Assembly (NCBI RefSeq): GCF_003815875.1
Contig: NZ_CP033924.1
Span: forward strand, 2,108,001-2,172,000
Direction: 5' to 3'
DNA from: Chryseobacterium lactis
Lineage (GTDB): Bacteria > Bacteroidota > Bacteroidia > Flavobacteriales > Weeksellaceae
DNA: 64,000 nt
Each line of letters opens with the position of its first letter. Positions within the stretch are counted from its first letter, which is position 1. Below are positions 25,123 to 33,693 of the stretch, in pieces. The notes beneath the pieces are model-generated. The model was not told where the DNA came from and did not search any database. It worked only from the letters and a program-made list of their open reading frames with translations. The translations under genes and the position numbers were made by a program.

Positions 25123-26196
25123 ATGTCAGAAGATAACGAAGATTTTTTAGACGAAGAGTTATTAGACTCCAACAGTATTGAAAACATCGATATAGACGAA
25201 GAAAATAAGGGGTTGTATGAGCACCTTAATATCACTGTTGATCCCAAGCAGGAACCTTTGAGAATTGATAAGTTTCTATTGATATACAGGCAAAATTCTT
25301 CAAGGAATAAAATTTCACAAACCTGCAGAGCGGGAAATGTTATAGTCAACGGTACCGCTGTAAAGCAAAATTACCGTGTAAAGCCGGGAGACCAGGTTTC
25401 AGTGCTTCTCACGCACCCTCCGAGAGAGAATGTGATCGTTCCACAGGATATTCCGGTTAATATTATCTATGAAGATGATGATCTGGTTGTCGTGGATAAA
25501 GAGCCGGGAATGGTAGTCCATCCGGGACACGGAAATTGGGACGGGACATTGGTGAATGCATTGGCTTATCATTTTGAAAAGAACGGGCAAAAATCTGACC
25601 TGGACAGAGTAGGTCTTGTTCACAGGATTGATAAGGATACTTCCGGACTTCTGGTCATTGCTAAAAATGAATATGCATTAAGCTTTCTGGCCAAGCAGTT
25701 CTTCAACAGAACTACAAAAAGGCTGTATTGGGCTTTTGTGTGGGGAAATCTTAAAGATGAAGAAGGAACCATAAGAGGACATATCGGAAGACATCCTAAA
25801 AACAGAATGCAAATGTCTGTCTATGAAGATGGAAGTCACGGGAAACATGCGGTTACCCATTTTAAAGTATTGGAAAGATTCAAGTATATGACCTGGGTAG
25901 AGTGTAAGCTTGAGACAGGAAGAACTCACCAGATCAGGGCACACTTCAAGCATATCGGGCATACTTTGTTTAATGATGAAAGATATGAAGGGCATACACC
26001 GTTGAGAGGAGTAAATCTTCCAAAATACAAACAATTTATCAAGAATGTCTTTGAAATTTTACCAAGACATGCTTTGCATGCGCATACCCTAGGATTTATA
26101 CATCCTACTACAAAAAAGGAATTATATTTTGAAAGCCCAATGCCCAAAGATATGGCGGATGCCGTAAAAAAATGGAGAAATTATTTAGAAAACTAA
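25123..26196 (+). CDS. rluD: 23S rRNA pseudouridine synthase, RluD type
   Basis: Converts uridines of 23S rRNA (positions 1911/1915/1917 in E. coli) to pseudouridine. 357 residues. An acidic N-terminal extension (residues 1-30) precedes an S4 RNA-binding domain (about 45-110: LRIDKFLLIY, GNVIVNGTAVKQNYRVKPGD). The catalytic core has VNIIYEDDDLVVVDKEPGMVVHPGHGN, the active-site loop RVGLVHRIDKDTSGLLVIAK (catalytic Asp in HRIDKDTSG), LETGRTHQIRAHF and the HALHAHTLGFIHP ending. RluA/RluC-type specificity cannot be fully excluded. Confidence 0.93.
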   Translation: MSEDNEDFLDEELLDSNSIENIDIDEENKGLYEHLNITVDPKQEPLRIDKFLLIYRQNSSRNKISQTCRAGNVIVNGTAVKQNYRVKPGDQVSVLLTHPPRENVIVPQDIPVNIIYEDDDLVVVDKEPGMVVHPGHGNWDGTLVNALAYHFEKNGQKSDLDRVGLVHRIDKDTSGLLVIAKNEYALSFLAKQFFNRTTKRLYWAFVWGNLKDEEGTIRGHIGRHPKNRMQMSVYEDGSHGKHAVTHFKVLERFKYMTWVECKLETGRTHQIRAHFKHIGHTLFNDERYEGHTPLRGVNLPKYKQFIKNVFEILPRHALHAHTLGFIHPTTKKELYFESPMPKDMADAVKKWRNYLEN

Positions 26197-26216
26197 AAAT
26201 ATATTGAGATTTTTTT

Positions 26217-26224
26217 TATATTTG
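26217..26224 (+). promoter_or_regulatory. -7 promoter element of the PorP/SprF gene
   Basis: TATATTTG fits TAnnTTTG; 23 bases before the ATG at 26248. Confidence 0.6.
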
Positions 26225-26247
26225 TTGAATTGAAATCAAGATTTGTT

Positions 26248-27198
26248 ATGAGAAAACTATATGCTATCGTATGTTTAGCTCTTTTGTCAAATGCATACAA
26301 AGCACAAGAATCACTACCATATTATCAACAGTATCTTTTGGATGGTGACTTCCTGTTCAACCCAGCTCAATACGGAAAAACAGATTACGTACAGCTGAAT
26401 GCCATTTATCAAAAGCAATTTTCAAAATTCAGCGAATCCCCAAACGTACAATCAGTGGGAATCAATGCAAACATTTTCGATAGAGTCGGTGCCGGTTTAA
26501 CCGTTTTCAGAGACAGCAACGGAGCTGAATCTGCAGGTGGTGTTACAGCGGGTGCTTCATATTTTATTCCTCTAAGTAGTGACGGAGAAAGAAAAGATCA
26601 GTTCTCTTTCGGTACTAGTGTAAGTTTGTATAATAGAAATTTTGACTATTCTAAAATTAACGTTGAAGAACAGGGAGATCCATTAGTAAGAGGAGATCAA
26701 AGTAATATCTTCATGGCGTATGCTAACTTCGGTTTGGCTGCTACGTATAAAAACCTTTTTGGAGGGGTATCTGTAAATGATATTGCATTAGGTAACGATA
26801 GACCTATCGTTAATGGTTATGAACCTTCACCGATTAAGTTCTTCTTAAATTTGGGATATAACTGGCATATTGCTGACAATATCATGATCACGCCGGCAGC
26901 TATGATTAACCTGAATACTAACTCTACAAGAGTAATGGATTACAATTTAATGGCTACGTTCTCTAATGATATCAATGCATTTTCATTTGGGGTAAGCTAC
27001 AGAGCTGCTCAAAACAGATTCGATAGCCAGCAGTTGGAAATCGCTCCGGTTGTTAAAGTAAGATTTAATAAATTTATGATTGGTGCTACTTACAACCTTG
27101 GATTGTCTGATATCCAGACGTATGGTGGAAACAGTTTCATGATCGGTCTCGGGTACAACTTCGATAACTTTATTAATGTTAGAGGATATAGATACTAA
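26248..27198 (+). CDS. PorP/SprF family type IX secretion membrane protein
   Basis: 316 residues from ATG 26248: MRKLYAIVCLALLSNAYKAQ is a signal peptide. The body is an outer-membrane beta barrel of the PorP/SprF family: LPYYQQYLLDGDFLFNPAQYG at the start, ANIFDRVGAGLTVFRDSNG near 80, KFFLNLGYNWHIADNIMITPA near 205 and GNSFMIGLGYNFDNF at the end. Family members assist T9SS secretion and gliding-adhesin export; no partner adhesin is next to it. A longer frame from TTG 26230 would break the signal peptide pattern. A terminator lies just after the stop. Confidence 0.9.
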   Translation: MRKLYAIVCLALLSNAYKAQESLPYYQQYLLDGDFLFNPAQYGKTDYVQLNAIYQKQFSKFSESPNVQSVGINANIFDRVGAGLTVFRDSNGAESAGGVTAGASYFIPLSSDGERKDQFSFGTSVSLYNRNFDYSKINVEEQGDPLVRGDQSNIFMAYANFGLAATYKNLFGGVSVNDIALGNDRPIVNGYEPSPIKFFLNLGYNWHIADNIMITPAAMINLNTNSTRVMDYNLMATFSNDINAFSFGVSYRAAQNRFDSQQLEIAPVVKVRFNKFMIGATYNLGLSDIQTYGGNSFMIGLGYNFDNFINVRGYRY

Positions 27199-27214
27199 AT
27201 CAATTTAATTTAAA

Positions 27215-27222
27215 TAAATTTG
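27215..27222 (+). promoter_or_regulatory. -7 promoter element of hemW, upstream of the sprF-type terminator
   Basis: TAAATTTG fits TAnnTTTG. Its TTG is a false in-frame start codon; the real ATG is at 27250. Transcription would begin inside the upstream gene's terminator hairpin. Confidence 0.55.
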
Positions 27223-27249
27223 AGCTCTGAATTTTTCAGAGCTTTTTTT
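27223..27249 (+). terminator. Terminator of the PorP/SprF gene, abutting the hemW start
   Basis: AGCTCTGAA (27223-27231) pairs with TTCAGAGCT (27235-27243) around TTT, followed by T6-7. The T run ends at the base before the hemW ATG. Confidence 0.85.
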
Positions 27250-28374
27250 ATGATATATATTCACATTCCCTTCTGTAAACAAAAGTGCAGCTATTGCAAT
27301 TTTCATTTTTCAACATCCCTTAATTTTAAGGATGAAATGCTTCGAGCAATGAAAACCGAGCTCTTGCTTAGAAAGGATGAGTTACAGAACAAAAGTTTAA
27401 AATCGCTTTATTTCGGAGGTGGAACTCCTTCTATTCTTTCCGTGGACGAGATCAACTCTTTGATTGATGAAGTTTTGCGTTATTTTAGCTTTGAAAAAGA
27501 TATAGAAATCACATTGGAAGCTAATCCCGATGATCTGGATAAAAACTTTTTAAAACAATTATCCCGAACTCCGGTTAACCGTCTGTCCATTGGTACCCAA
27601 AGTTTTTTTGAAGAAGATTTAAAATTGATGAATCGTGCTCACACGGCTTCTGAAGCTGAAGGATCTATCAAACGTGCCCAGGATTTCGGCTTTGAAAACC
27701 TCAGTATTGATCTGATTTATGGTTCCCCGACTTCCAATCTGGAAATCTGGAAAGAAAACCTGCGTAAAACAATAGCGCTGGAAGTTCCTCACATTTCTTC
27801 ATATGCTTTAACGGTTGAGCCTAAAACAGCTTTGGAAAACTGGATTTCAAAAGGGAAAGTAAAAAGCCCAAAGGAAGAGGAGCAAAACAAAGAATTCTAT
27901 TATCTGTCAGACTTTTTAAAAGATAATGGATTTGAACATTATGAAGTTTCCAACTTTGCCAAACCCGGATTTTATTCCAGACATAATTCTGCGTACTGGA
28001 AATATCAGGAATACCTGGGAATAGGCCCTTCCGCACATTCTTATAACGGATTTGATGTCAGAAGCTGGAATGTTGCCAATAATCAGCAGTATATCAAAAA
28101 GCTTAACGAAAAAGTTTTAGCAAAAGAAGAAGAAATTCTTTCACAGGAAGATCAGTTTAATGAAATGATTATGATTGGGCTGCGAACAATTTGGGGCGTT
28201 GATCTTTCAAGCTTAAAGAATAAATTTCCCGATAGAGTAATGGAATATTTTCAAAAAGAGATACAACCGAAAATAGCAGAAGGTATTTTAATTATCGAAA
28301 ATGACCACTTAAAAATTCCCGAAAAACATTGGTTTATGGCAGATGGGATTGCATCGGATTTATTTCTGGTATAA
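27250..28374 (+). CDS. hemW: Radical SAM heme chaperone HemW
   Basis: 374 residues from ATG 27250 (MIYIHIPFCKQKCSYCNFHF). The CxxxCxxC iron-sulfur motif is CKQKCSYC at residues 9-16. SLYFGGGTPSILS near 55, EANPDDL near 93, RLSIGTQSF near 110 and SIDLIYGSP near 150 complete the HemN/HemW radical SAM core. The C-terminal domain has GIGPSAHSYNG and MIGLRTIWGVDL. HemN-specific N-terminal residues are absent and the length matches HemW, so heme insertion rather than coproporphyrinogen oxidation is likely. The extra ten codons from TTG 27220 overlap a -7 element and a terminator and are rejected. Confidence 0.92.
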   Translation: MIYIHIPFCKQKCSYCNFHFSTSLNFKDEMLRAMKTELLLRKDELQNKSLKSLYFGGGTPSILSVDEINSLIDEVLRYFSFEKDIEITLEANPDDLDKNFLKQLSRTPVNRLSIGTQSFFEEDLKLMNRAHTASEAEGSIKRAQDFGFENLSIDLIYGSPTSNLEIWKENLRKTIALEVPHISSYALTVEPKTALENWISKGKVKSPKEEEQNKEFYYLSDFLKDNGFEHYEVSNFAKPGFYSRHNSAYWKYQEYLGIGPSAHSYNGFDVRSWNVANNQQYIKKLNEKVLAKEEEILSQEDQFNEMIMIGLRTIWGVDLSSLKNKFPDRVMEYFQKEIQPKIAEGILIIENDHLKIPEKHWFMADGIASDLFLV

Positions 28375-28386
28375 CGTTATTTAATG

Positions 28387-28394
28387 TATATTTG
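28387..28394 (+). promoter_or_regulatory. -7 promoter element of the DUF4139 gene
   Basis: TATATTTG fits TAnnTTTG; 29 bases before the ATG at 28424. Confidence 0.55.
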
Positions 28395-28423
28395 AAGTTC
28401 AACTTTAAATAAAAACTATAACG

Positions 28424-30019
28424 ATGAAAGGAAATTTATTGCTACTCTTTCTTTTTTCAGGTACTCTGTACTTTTCTCAAAAACCAATTTTTACAAAAGC
28501 AAAAGTTACCGCAGTGAACGTATATCGAAGCTCTGCCGAGTTGCAAAATTCTGTCAATGTTTCACTTCCTGCCGGAACATCTGAGGTTGTAGTGACTAAT
28601 ATTTCTGATGAAATTGTTGAAAAATCGGTACAGATTAACACCAATAACAAGAATATTTCAATTCTTTCTGCACAATATAGAGATGACTACAATTCAACCT
28701 ATTTTGAAACTCATAATCCTAATGGAAAGAGGATTAAAGATAGTATAGCCATTTTAGAAAACCTTTCAACGAAAATCGGTATCGAGCGTCAAACCAATGA
28801 AAAGACGTTGGAGCTATTAGACAAAAATCAAGCTCTTTTAGTGGGTAGCAATACTTCCACAGTGGCTCAGCTAATGCAGTTAACAGAATATTACAAGACT
28901 AAAAGAAATGAGATCAGTATTGCTCAGCTTGATATCAATAAAAAATATACAGAGACTACATCAAAGCTGGAGAAGTTAAAAAATCGGCTGAAGGCCAATA
29001 CGGAAGCTGAAGAAACCATCTCTGATGGCGTTCTTGTTTTGAAAATTGCGAATAATGTTGCCGGAAATGCAAAAATGGATTTGGGGTATCTGGTGGAAAA
29101 TGTATCCTGGGAACCGTTTTATGAGGTCAAAGGAAATAAACTGACAGAACCTCTGGATGTGACCTTTAAAGCAAAGCTTAGACAAGATACCGGACTTGAC
29201 TGGAAAGGTGTAAAGCTTTCTTTGATCAATGCAAGATCCTCAAGAAATAATAATGCTCCGGTCTTGAATCCTTGGTTTTTAAATTCCTATAAAAATGAAG
29301 ATAGGCCAAGCTACTCCTCGTCCAGTAGAAAAGATACAGTGAGAACGAAGGAGATTGAAGAGGTTGTAGTGATTGGTTATTCAAGCGATTTTAAGATCAA
29401 TGAGAATCAATTGAACATAAGTTTTGATGTTGATATACCGTATGATGTTTTGTCAAATAATGAGGATCATTTTATTAATTTAAAGCAAATAAAAATCCCG
29501 GCTGATTATAAATATTACACGGTACCGAAATACAATGCAACTGCTTATCTGATAGCTGATATCAAAGATTTTAATAAATATGATCTGATCGCCGGTTCTG
29601 CCAATGTGATCTTTGAAAACATGTATGTTGGAGAAACGAGGATCAATCCTAATCAGACAGATGATAAAATGAGCATTACGCTCGGTGATGATAAAAAAAT
29701 TAGTATACGTAAGGAGGTTGTGAATGATAAGGCAAGTGAGAAATTCTTTTCTTCTTATCAGGAAAAAACATTTACCTACGATCTTATTGTTCGTAACAAT
29801 AAAAAAGAGGTGATCAATATTGATATAAAAGATCAGATACCTTTGAGTAAAGATGAGTCGGTAAAGATTGAACTTCTTCAAAGTGACAATGCCGATGTTG
29901 ATAAAGAAAAGGGATTCTTAACGTGGAATGTTAAAATTTCACCTTCGGAAACCAGGAAGTTTAGAGTAAGTTATAAGGTGAGATATCCAAAAGATTTTTC
30001 GATCAGTAATCTTAAGTAA
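28424..30019 (+). CDS. Mucoidy inhibitor MuiA family protein (DUF4140/DUF4139)
   Basis: 531 residues. Signal peptide MKGNLLLLFLFSGTLYFSQ. DUF4140 follows (VTAVNVYRSSAELQNSVNVSLPAGTSEVVVTNIS), then a coiled coil about 105-200, then DUF4139 to the end (GYLVENVSWEPFYEVKG, LRQDTGLDWKGVKLSL, DLIVRNNKKEVINIDIKDQIPLS, WNVKISPSETRKFRVSYKVRYP). Function is unknown; the name comes from a gene that affects mucoid colonies. In the middle (about 308-318) sits IEEVVVIGYSS, a motif usually found where TonB-dependent receptor plugs begin. Confidence 0.9.
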   Translation: MKGNLLLLFLFSGTLYFSQKPIFTKAKVTAVNVYRSSAELQNSVNVSLPAGTSEVVVTNISDEIVEKSVQINTNNKNISILSAQYRDDYNSTYFETHNPNGKRIKDSIAILENLSTKIGIERQTNEKTLELLDKNQALLVGSNTSTVAQLMQLTEYYKTKRNEISIAQLDINKKYTETTSKLEKLKNRLKANTEAEETISDGVLVLKIANNVAGNAKMDLGYLVENVSWEPFYEVKGNKLTEPLDVTFKAKLRQDTGLDWKGVKLSLINARSSRNNNAPVLNPWFLNSYKNEDRPSYSSSSRKDTVRTKEIEEVVVIGYSSDFKINENQLNISFDVDIPYDVLSNNEDHFINLKQIKIPADYKYYTVPKYNATAYLIADIKDFNKYDLIAGSANVIFENMYVGETRINPNQTDDKMSITLGDDKKISIRKEVVNDKASEKFFSSYQEKTFTYDLIVRNNKKEVINIDIKDQIPLSKDESVKIELLQSDNADVDKEKGFLTWNVKISPSETRKFRVSYKVRYPKDFSISNLK

Positions 30020-30036
30020 GATACCGGATTATTCAC

Positions 30037-30044
30037 TATTTTTG
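30037..30044 (+). promoter_or_regulatory. -7 promoter element of murI; decides its start
   Basis: TATTTTTG fits TAnnTTTG. The in-frame TTG at 30042 is part of it, so translation should begin at the next in-frame start, TTG 30063. Confidence 0.65.
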
Positions 30045-30062
30045 TATAAAATTTCAGTTCAT

Positions 30063-30893
30063 TTGAAAACTAAAAAACAAGACTATTCGCATCTTTCACC
30101 CAGCCAGCCTATCGGTATTTTTGATAGTGGAGTGGGAGGTCTTACCGTAGCTAAAGAAATCAAGAGACTTCTTCCTCACGAAGATCTGATCTACTTTGGA
30201 GATACCAAGCACCTTCCGTACGGAGAAAAGTCGAAGGAAGCGATTATAGAATATTCTACCAAAATCACCAACTTTTTGCTCGAGCAAAACTGCAAAGCTA
30301 TTGTAATTGCCTGTAATACGGCTACTGCCAATGCGTTGAATGAAGTGATGCAGTCTGTGGCAGGCAAAGTTCCTGTAATAGACGTTATCAATCCCGTCGC
30401 TGAAAAAGTTTCCTACGAAATTCATAATAATGTCGGCGTTATTGCTACCAAAGCAACGGTAAATTCAGGATTATACAAAAAGAGTATCCGGAAACATAAT
30501 AAATGGATCAAGGTAGATGAGCTGGCAACTCCATTGCTGGTACCTGCTATTGAAGAAGGTTTTAAAAACCATCCGATCACGCATGCAATTATTTACAATT
30601 ATCTAAGTAATAGTAAATTAAAGAATATTGAGACGTTAATTTTAGGATGTACGCATTATCCCCTTTTAATTGATGAAATAAAACAGTATTATGGAAATAG
30701 GGTGCGTGTCATTGATTCTCCCAATATTGTAGCCAATCACCTGAAGATTATTCTGGATAAATATAACCTCTTGAATGATCATAATCCAAAACCAAATTAT
30801 CATTTCTATCTTTCAGATCTTACCAAGAACTTTGAAAAGATCTCCAAAAAATTCTTTGGAAAAAGCATTGATTTAGAATTTAAGGTTTTATAA
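30063..30893 (+). CDS. murI: Glutamate racemase
   Basis: Makes D-glutamate for peptidoglycan. 276 residues from TTG 30063, reading (M)KTKKQDYSHLSPSQPIGIFDSGVGG. No ATG precedes the conserved PIGIFDSGVGGLTVAKEI, and an earlier TTG (30042) lies in the -7 element. Motifs: YFGDTKHLPYGEKS near residue 48, CKAIVIACNTATANAL near 80 (first catalytic Cys) and IETLILGCTHYPLL near 190 (second catalytic Cys). The C terminus is normal. Monocistronic. Confidence 0.94.
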   Translation: MKTKKQDYSHLSPSQPIGIFDSGVGGLTVAKEIKRLLPHEDLIYFGDTKHLPYGEKSKEAIIEYSTKITNFLLEQNCKAIVIACNTATANALNEVMQSVAGKVPVIDVINPVAEKVSYEIHNNVGVIATKATVNSGLYKKSIRKHNKWIKVDELATPLLVPAIEEGFKNHPITHAIIYNYLSNSKLKNIETLILGCTHYPLLIDEIKQYYGNRVRVIDSPNIVANHLKIILDKYNLLNDHNPKPNYHFYLSDLTKNFEKISKKFFGKSIDLEFKVL

Positions 30894-30937
30894 TGCCTGG
30901 ATTTGAGTATTATTCAAGACAATTATAAAAAATAAAG

Positions 30938-30970
30938 AGACTGCCGGTACATGTAAATTATCGGCAGTCT
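30938..30970 (-). terminator. Terminator of the inositol operon
   Basis: AGACTGCCG (30938-30946) pairs with CGGCAGTCT (30962-30970). On the minus strand it is followed by CTTTATTTTTTATAA; on the plus strand there is no T run, so it chiefly serves the operon. Confidence 0.75.
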
Positions 30971-31022
30971 GCATTCTAAAAATATATTAAATGGTATGAA
31001 AACTCGTCTGAAAAAAAGGCTA

Positions 31023-32627
31023 TTATTTAGGAATAATTCCTACAGGGCTTAAAAGAATGAAAACTACAATGGTAAGAATAGCGATGAAGATGCATGCTGG
31101 CTTTACATATTTCCAGTTTTCCACATTTACGGCTCCGGTATCCTGAATCACAAAATTGTTTTTCCTTGGATAGTATCTGCTTGCGATAATCAATGTAAGA
31201 ATCGTAACAATAAATGCCACCGCCAAACGATGCAGGAAATGTATATGAACACCCATCGCTTCCATTCCAAATTTGGAAAACAGATAAAGCGATGTACCGG
31301 TTATTAATCCGATTTTTGCTGCCTTTGCTGAAACCTTTGGGAGTAATAATCCTGAAATGATAATGGCAAAAATCGGCATGTTGAAGATGGAGCTAAACTC
31401 CTGAAGAATAATATAAAGCCCCTTGCCTGCCATACTGATAAAAGGAGCAAGAACAATGGCTACAATCGCCATAATGGTTCCACTGATTCTGCCTATTTTC
31501 ACAATTTGTGTTTCGGTGGCATTTTGGTTCATATAACCTTTATAAATATCGATTGAAAATAAGGTAGATGCACTATTTAAAGCTCCGTTAAATGTGCTTA
31601 AAATAGCTCCTACTACAATCGCAGCAAAAATTCCGATAAGGCTTACCGGTAATACAGCTTTTACCAATTCCGGGTATGCATAATCCGGATCATTTAAGCT
31701 ATTTTTAAAATAATAATAAGCAATAATACCCGGCACGACTACAACAAAAGGAATGAATATTTTAAAAAAAGCAGTTAGAAGAACTCCTTTTTGTCCCTCT
31801 GCCAGATTTTTGGCTGCAAAGGCACGCTGAATAATTGATTGATTCATCGTCCAGTAAAATATTTGTGGAATAAACATTCCCGTAAAAAGTACTGAAAAAG
31901 GCACATCGGAAGTAGATTCTCCAATGGCATTGAAACGATCCGGAACAGCTTCAAAAACGGTATGTACACCTGTTAAAAAGTGTCCGTCACCTATTTTACA
32001 AAATGCAAGTATCGGAATCAGTGATCCGCCAATAATTAAACCAATACCATTAATTAAATCAGAGATAGCTACTGCTTTTAATCCTCCCAGAATAGCATAT
32101 AAGGAACCAAGAACTCCAATGCCCACTACCATAATTACAACAGCTGTTAATTTATCAATATTCAGATTTTTTGAAACATCGAAAATACTTTCCATGCTGA
32201 TTGCTCCCGTATAGAGTACAATCGGAAGAAGAGTCGTAATGTAAAGCAATAGAAATAATCCGGAACAGATTACCCGGGTTTGTTTATCATAACGAAGCTC
32301 CAGGAATTCTGTAATGGTTACCAGGCCCATTTTTAGATATCTGGGAAGAAAATAGACGGCCATCAGTACGAGGGCTAATGCAGCCATTGTTTCCCAGGCC
32401 ATCACCTCCATTCCAAAAGCATAAGCACTTCCGTTAAGCCCCACTAAATGTTCTGTAGACAGGTTGGTAAGCAATAGAGATGCTGTAATTAAAATAGCAG
32501 TCAGGTTACGTCCTCCGAGAAAGTATCCTACGGAAGAATGTGCCATTTTTGTCTTTCTGGTAAACCACCAGGAAGCAACAGCTACTCCGGCAGTAAATAG
32601 GAAAAATGTAATTAATGTAATAAGCAT
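31023..32627 (-). CDS. Sodium:solute symporter (SSS family), likely inositol uptake
   Basis: 534 residues with about 14 membrane segments. SSS signatures: SVGYFLGGRNLTAILITASLLLTNLSTEHLVG at residues 32-63, FLELRYDKQTRV near 110, GGLKAVAISDLINGIGLIIGG near 182 and FKIFIPFVVVVPGIIAYYYF near 285. It resembles the SGLT group that carries sugars and inositol. It is the last gene of the inositol operon, 42 bases after iolG, and a terminator follows. Substrate myo-inositol is inferred from context only. Confidence 0.9.
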   Translation of the reverse strand: MLITLITFFLFTAGVAVASWWFTRKTKMAHSSVGYFLGGRNLTAILITASLLLTNLSTEHLVGLNGSAYAFGMEVMAWETMAALALVLMAVYFLPRYLKMGLVTITEFLELRYDKQTRVICSGLFLLLYITTLLPIVLYTGAISMESIFDVSKNLNIDKLTAVVIMVVGIGVLGSLYAILGGLKAVAISDLINGIGLIIGGSLIPILAFCKIGDGHFLTGVHTVFEAVPDRFNAIGESTSDVPFSVLFTGMFIPQIFYWTMNQSIIQRAFAAKNLAEGQKGVLLTAFFKIFIPFVVVVPGIIAYYYFKNSLNDPDYAYPELVKAVLPVSLIGIFAAIVVGAILSTFNGALNSASTLFSIDIYKGYMNQNATETQIVKIGRISGTIMAIVAIVLAPFISMAGKGLYIILQEFSSIFNMPIFAIIISGLLLPKVSAKAAKIGLITGTSLYLFSKFGMEAMGVHIHFLHRLAVAFIVTILTLIIASRYYPRKNNFVIQDTGAVNVENWKYVKPACIFIAILTIVVFILLSPVGIIPK

Positions 32628-32669
32628 AAGATTATGTGTTTTTTTAGTTGAAATTTTAGAACATTATTT

Positions 32670-33647
32670 TTATAGAAAAATTATTTTTTTTTGTTCTAAT
32701 GACTTTTCACAGGCATCAGCCAATATTGAAGCTTTAAGAGCGTCTTCCCCTGTGGAAGGAAACTCTTTTTTCTCCTGTATAGAAGTGATAAATGCTTTTA
32801 TTTCTTCTATATATGAATCCTTATATCTTTCCAGAAAAAAAGGTTCAAGTACACTGCTTTCTAAAGAATTTTCTGAATAAAAAGTGAGATGGTTGATCTT
32901 TTTATTTTCTACAGAGATCATTCCTTTGTCTCCCAATATTTCCAGGCGTTGATCATAGCCATAGGAAGCCTTTCTACTGTTATCAATATTACAGATGATT
33001 CCATTTTTAAACTTTATGGTAATCAGTGTTGTATCTGTATCATCTGTATAATTTTTAGAACCTACGGCAATTACCTGCTCAGCTTCACTTTCACTGATAA
33101 AGCGAGCCATATCAAGATCATGGATGCTCATATCATTGTAAATTCCTCCTGAGGCCCTGGTGTATTCTGCCGTTGGAGGGAAGGGATCTCTACTGGTAAT
33201 TTTAATAATAGTTGGTTTTCCTATTTTTTTTAAACTTGCTTTAACGGCAGCAAAGTCAGGATCAAAACGTCGATTAAAACCTACCATGAGCCGATGGTTG
33301 AGGTCGGGATAAATATCGATTAAAGATTGAATATTATTGCTGTCTTTGTCCAGAGGTTTTTCACAGAAAATATATTTGTTACTGTCCAATGCTTCCTTTA
33401 CCTGTGCAAGATGATAGCTTGTAGGAGAGCATATCCATACTGCATCAATATCTTTTTGTTGAAAGATGTCTTGGTAATTGGTGTAAAAATGAGGGATTTG
33501 GTATTCTGCAGCTGTCCATTTTGCAAGTTCCGGAGAAATGTCAGATACAGCAGTAATCTTGATATTTTTAAATGTTTTTAATGCTGCCAGATGTATTTGC
33601 CCAATTCGCCCAAGTCCTATAACTGCTATTTTTAATATAGTATCCAC
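32670..33647 (-). CDS. iolG: Inositol 2-dehydrogenase (Gfo/Idh/MocA family)
   Basis: Oxidises myo-inositol to scyllo-inosose with NAD+, the first step of catabolism. 325 residues from GTG 33647 (VDTILKIAVIGLGRIG). The frame extends to an ATG at 33731, but that adds 28 residues inside iolA before the Rossmann GLGRIG, so GTG is preferred. Motifs: IFCEKPLD near residue 92, GFNRRFDPDFA near 120 and SGGIYNDMSIHDLDMARF near 160 (catalytic Asp/His), then NSRKASYGYDQRLEILG. This matches the canonical IolG type better than the second dehydrogenase of the operon does. Eighth of nine genes. Confidence 0.88.
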   Translation of the reverse strand: MDTILKIAVIGLGRIGQIHLAALKTFKNIKITAVSDISPELAKWTAAEYQIPHFYTNYQDIFQQKDIDAVWICSPTSYHLAQVKEALDSNKYIFCEKPLDKDSNNIQSLIDIYPDLNHRLMVGFNRRFDPDFAAVKASLKKIGKPTIIKITSRDPFPPTAEYTRASGGIYNDMSIHDLDMARFISESEAEQVIAVGSKNYTDDTDTTLITIKFKNGIICNIDNSRKASYGYDQRLEILGDKGMISVENKKINHLTFYSENSLESSVLEPFFLERYKDSYIEEIKAFITSIQEKKEFPSTGEDALKASILADACEKSLEQKKIIFL

Positions 33648-33693
33648 TGTGTGTATCGTTTTATTGGTGTCTTTTTTATGAAGCGGGAAAAAT

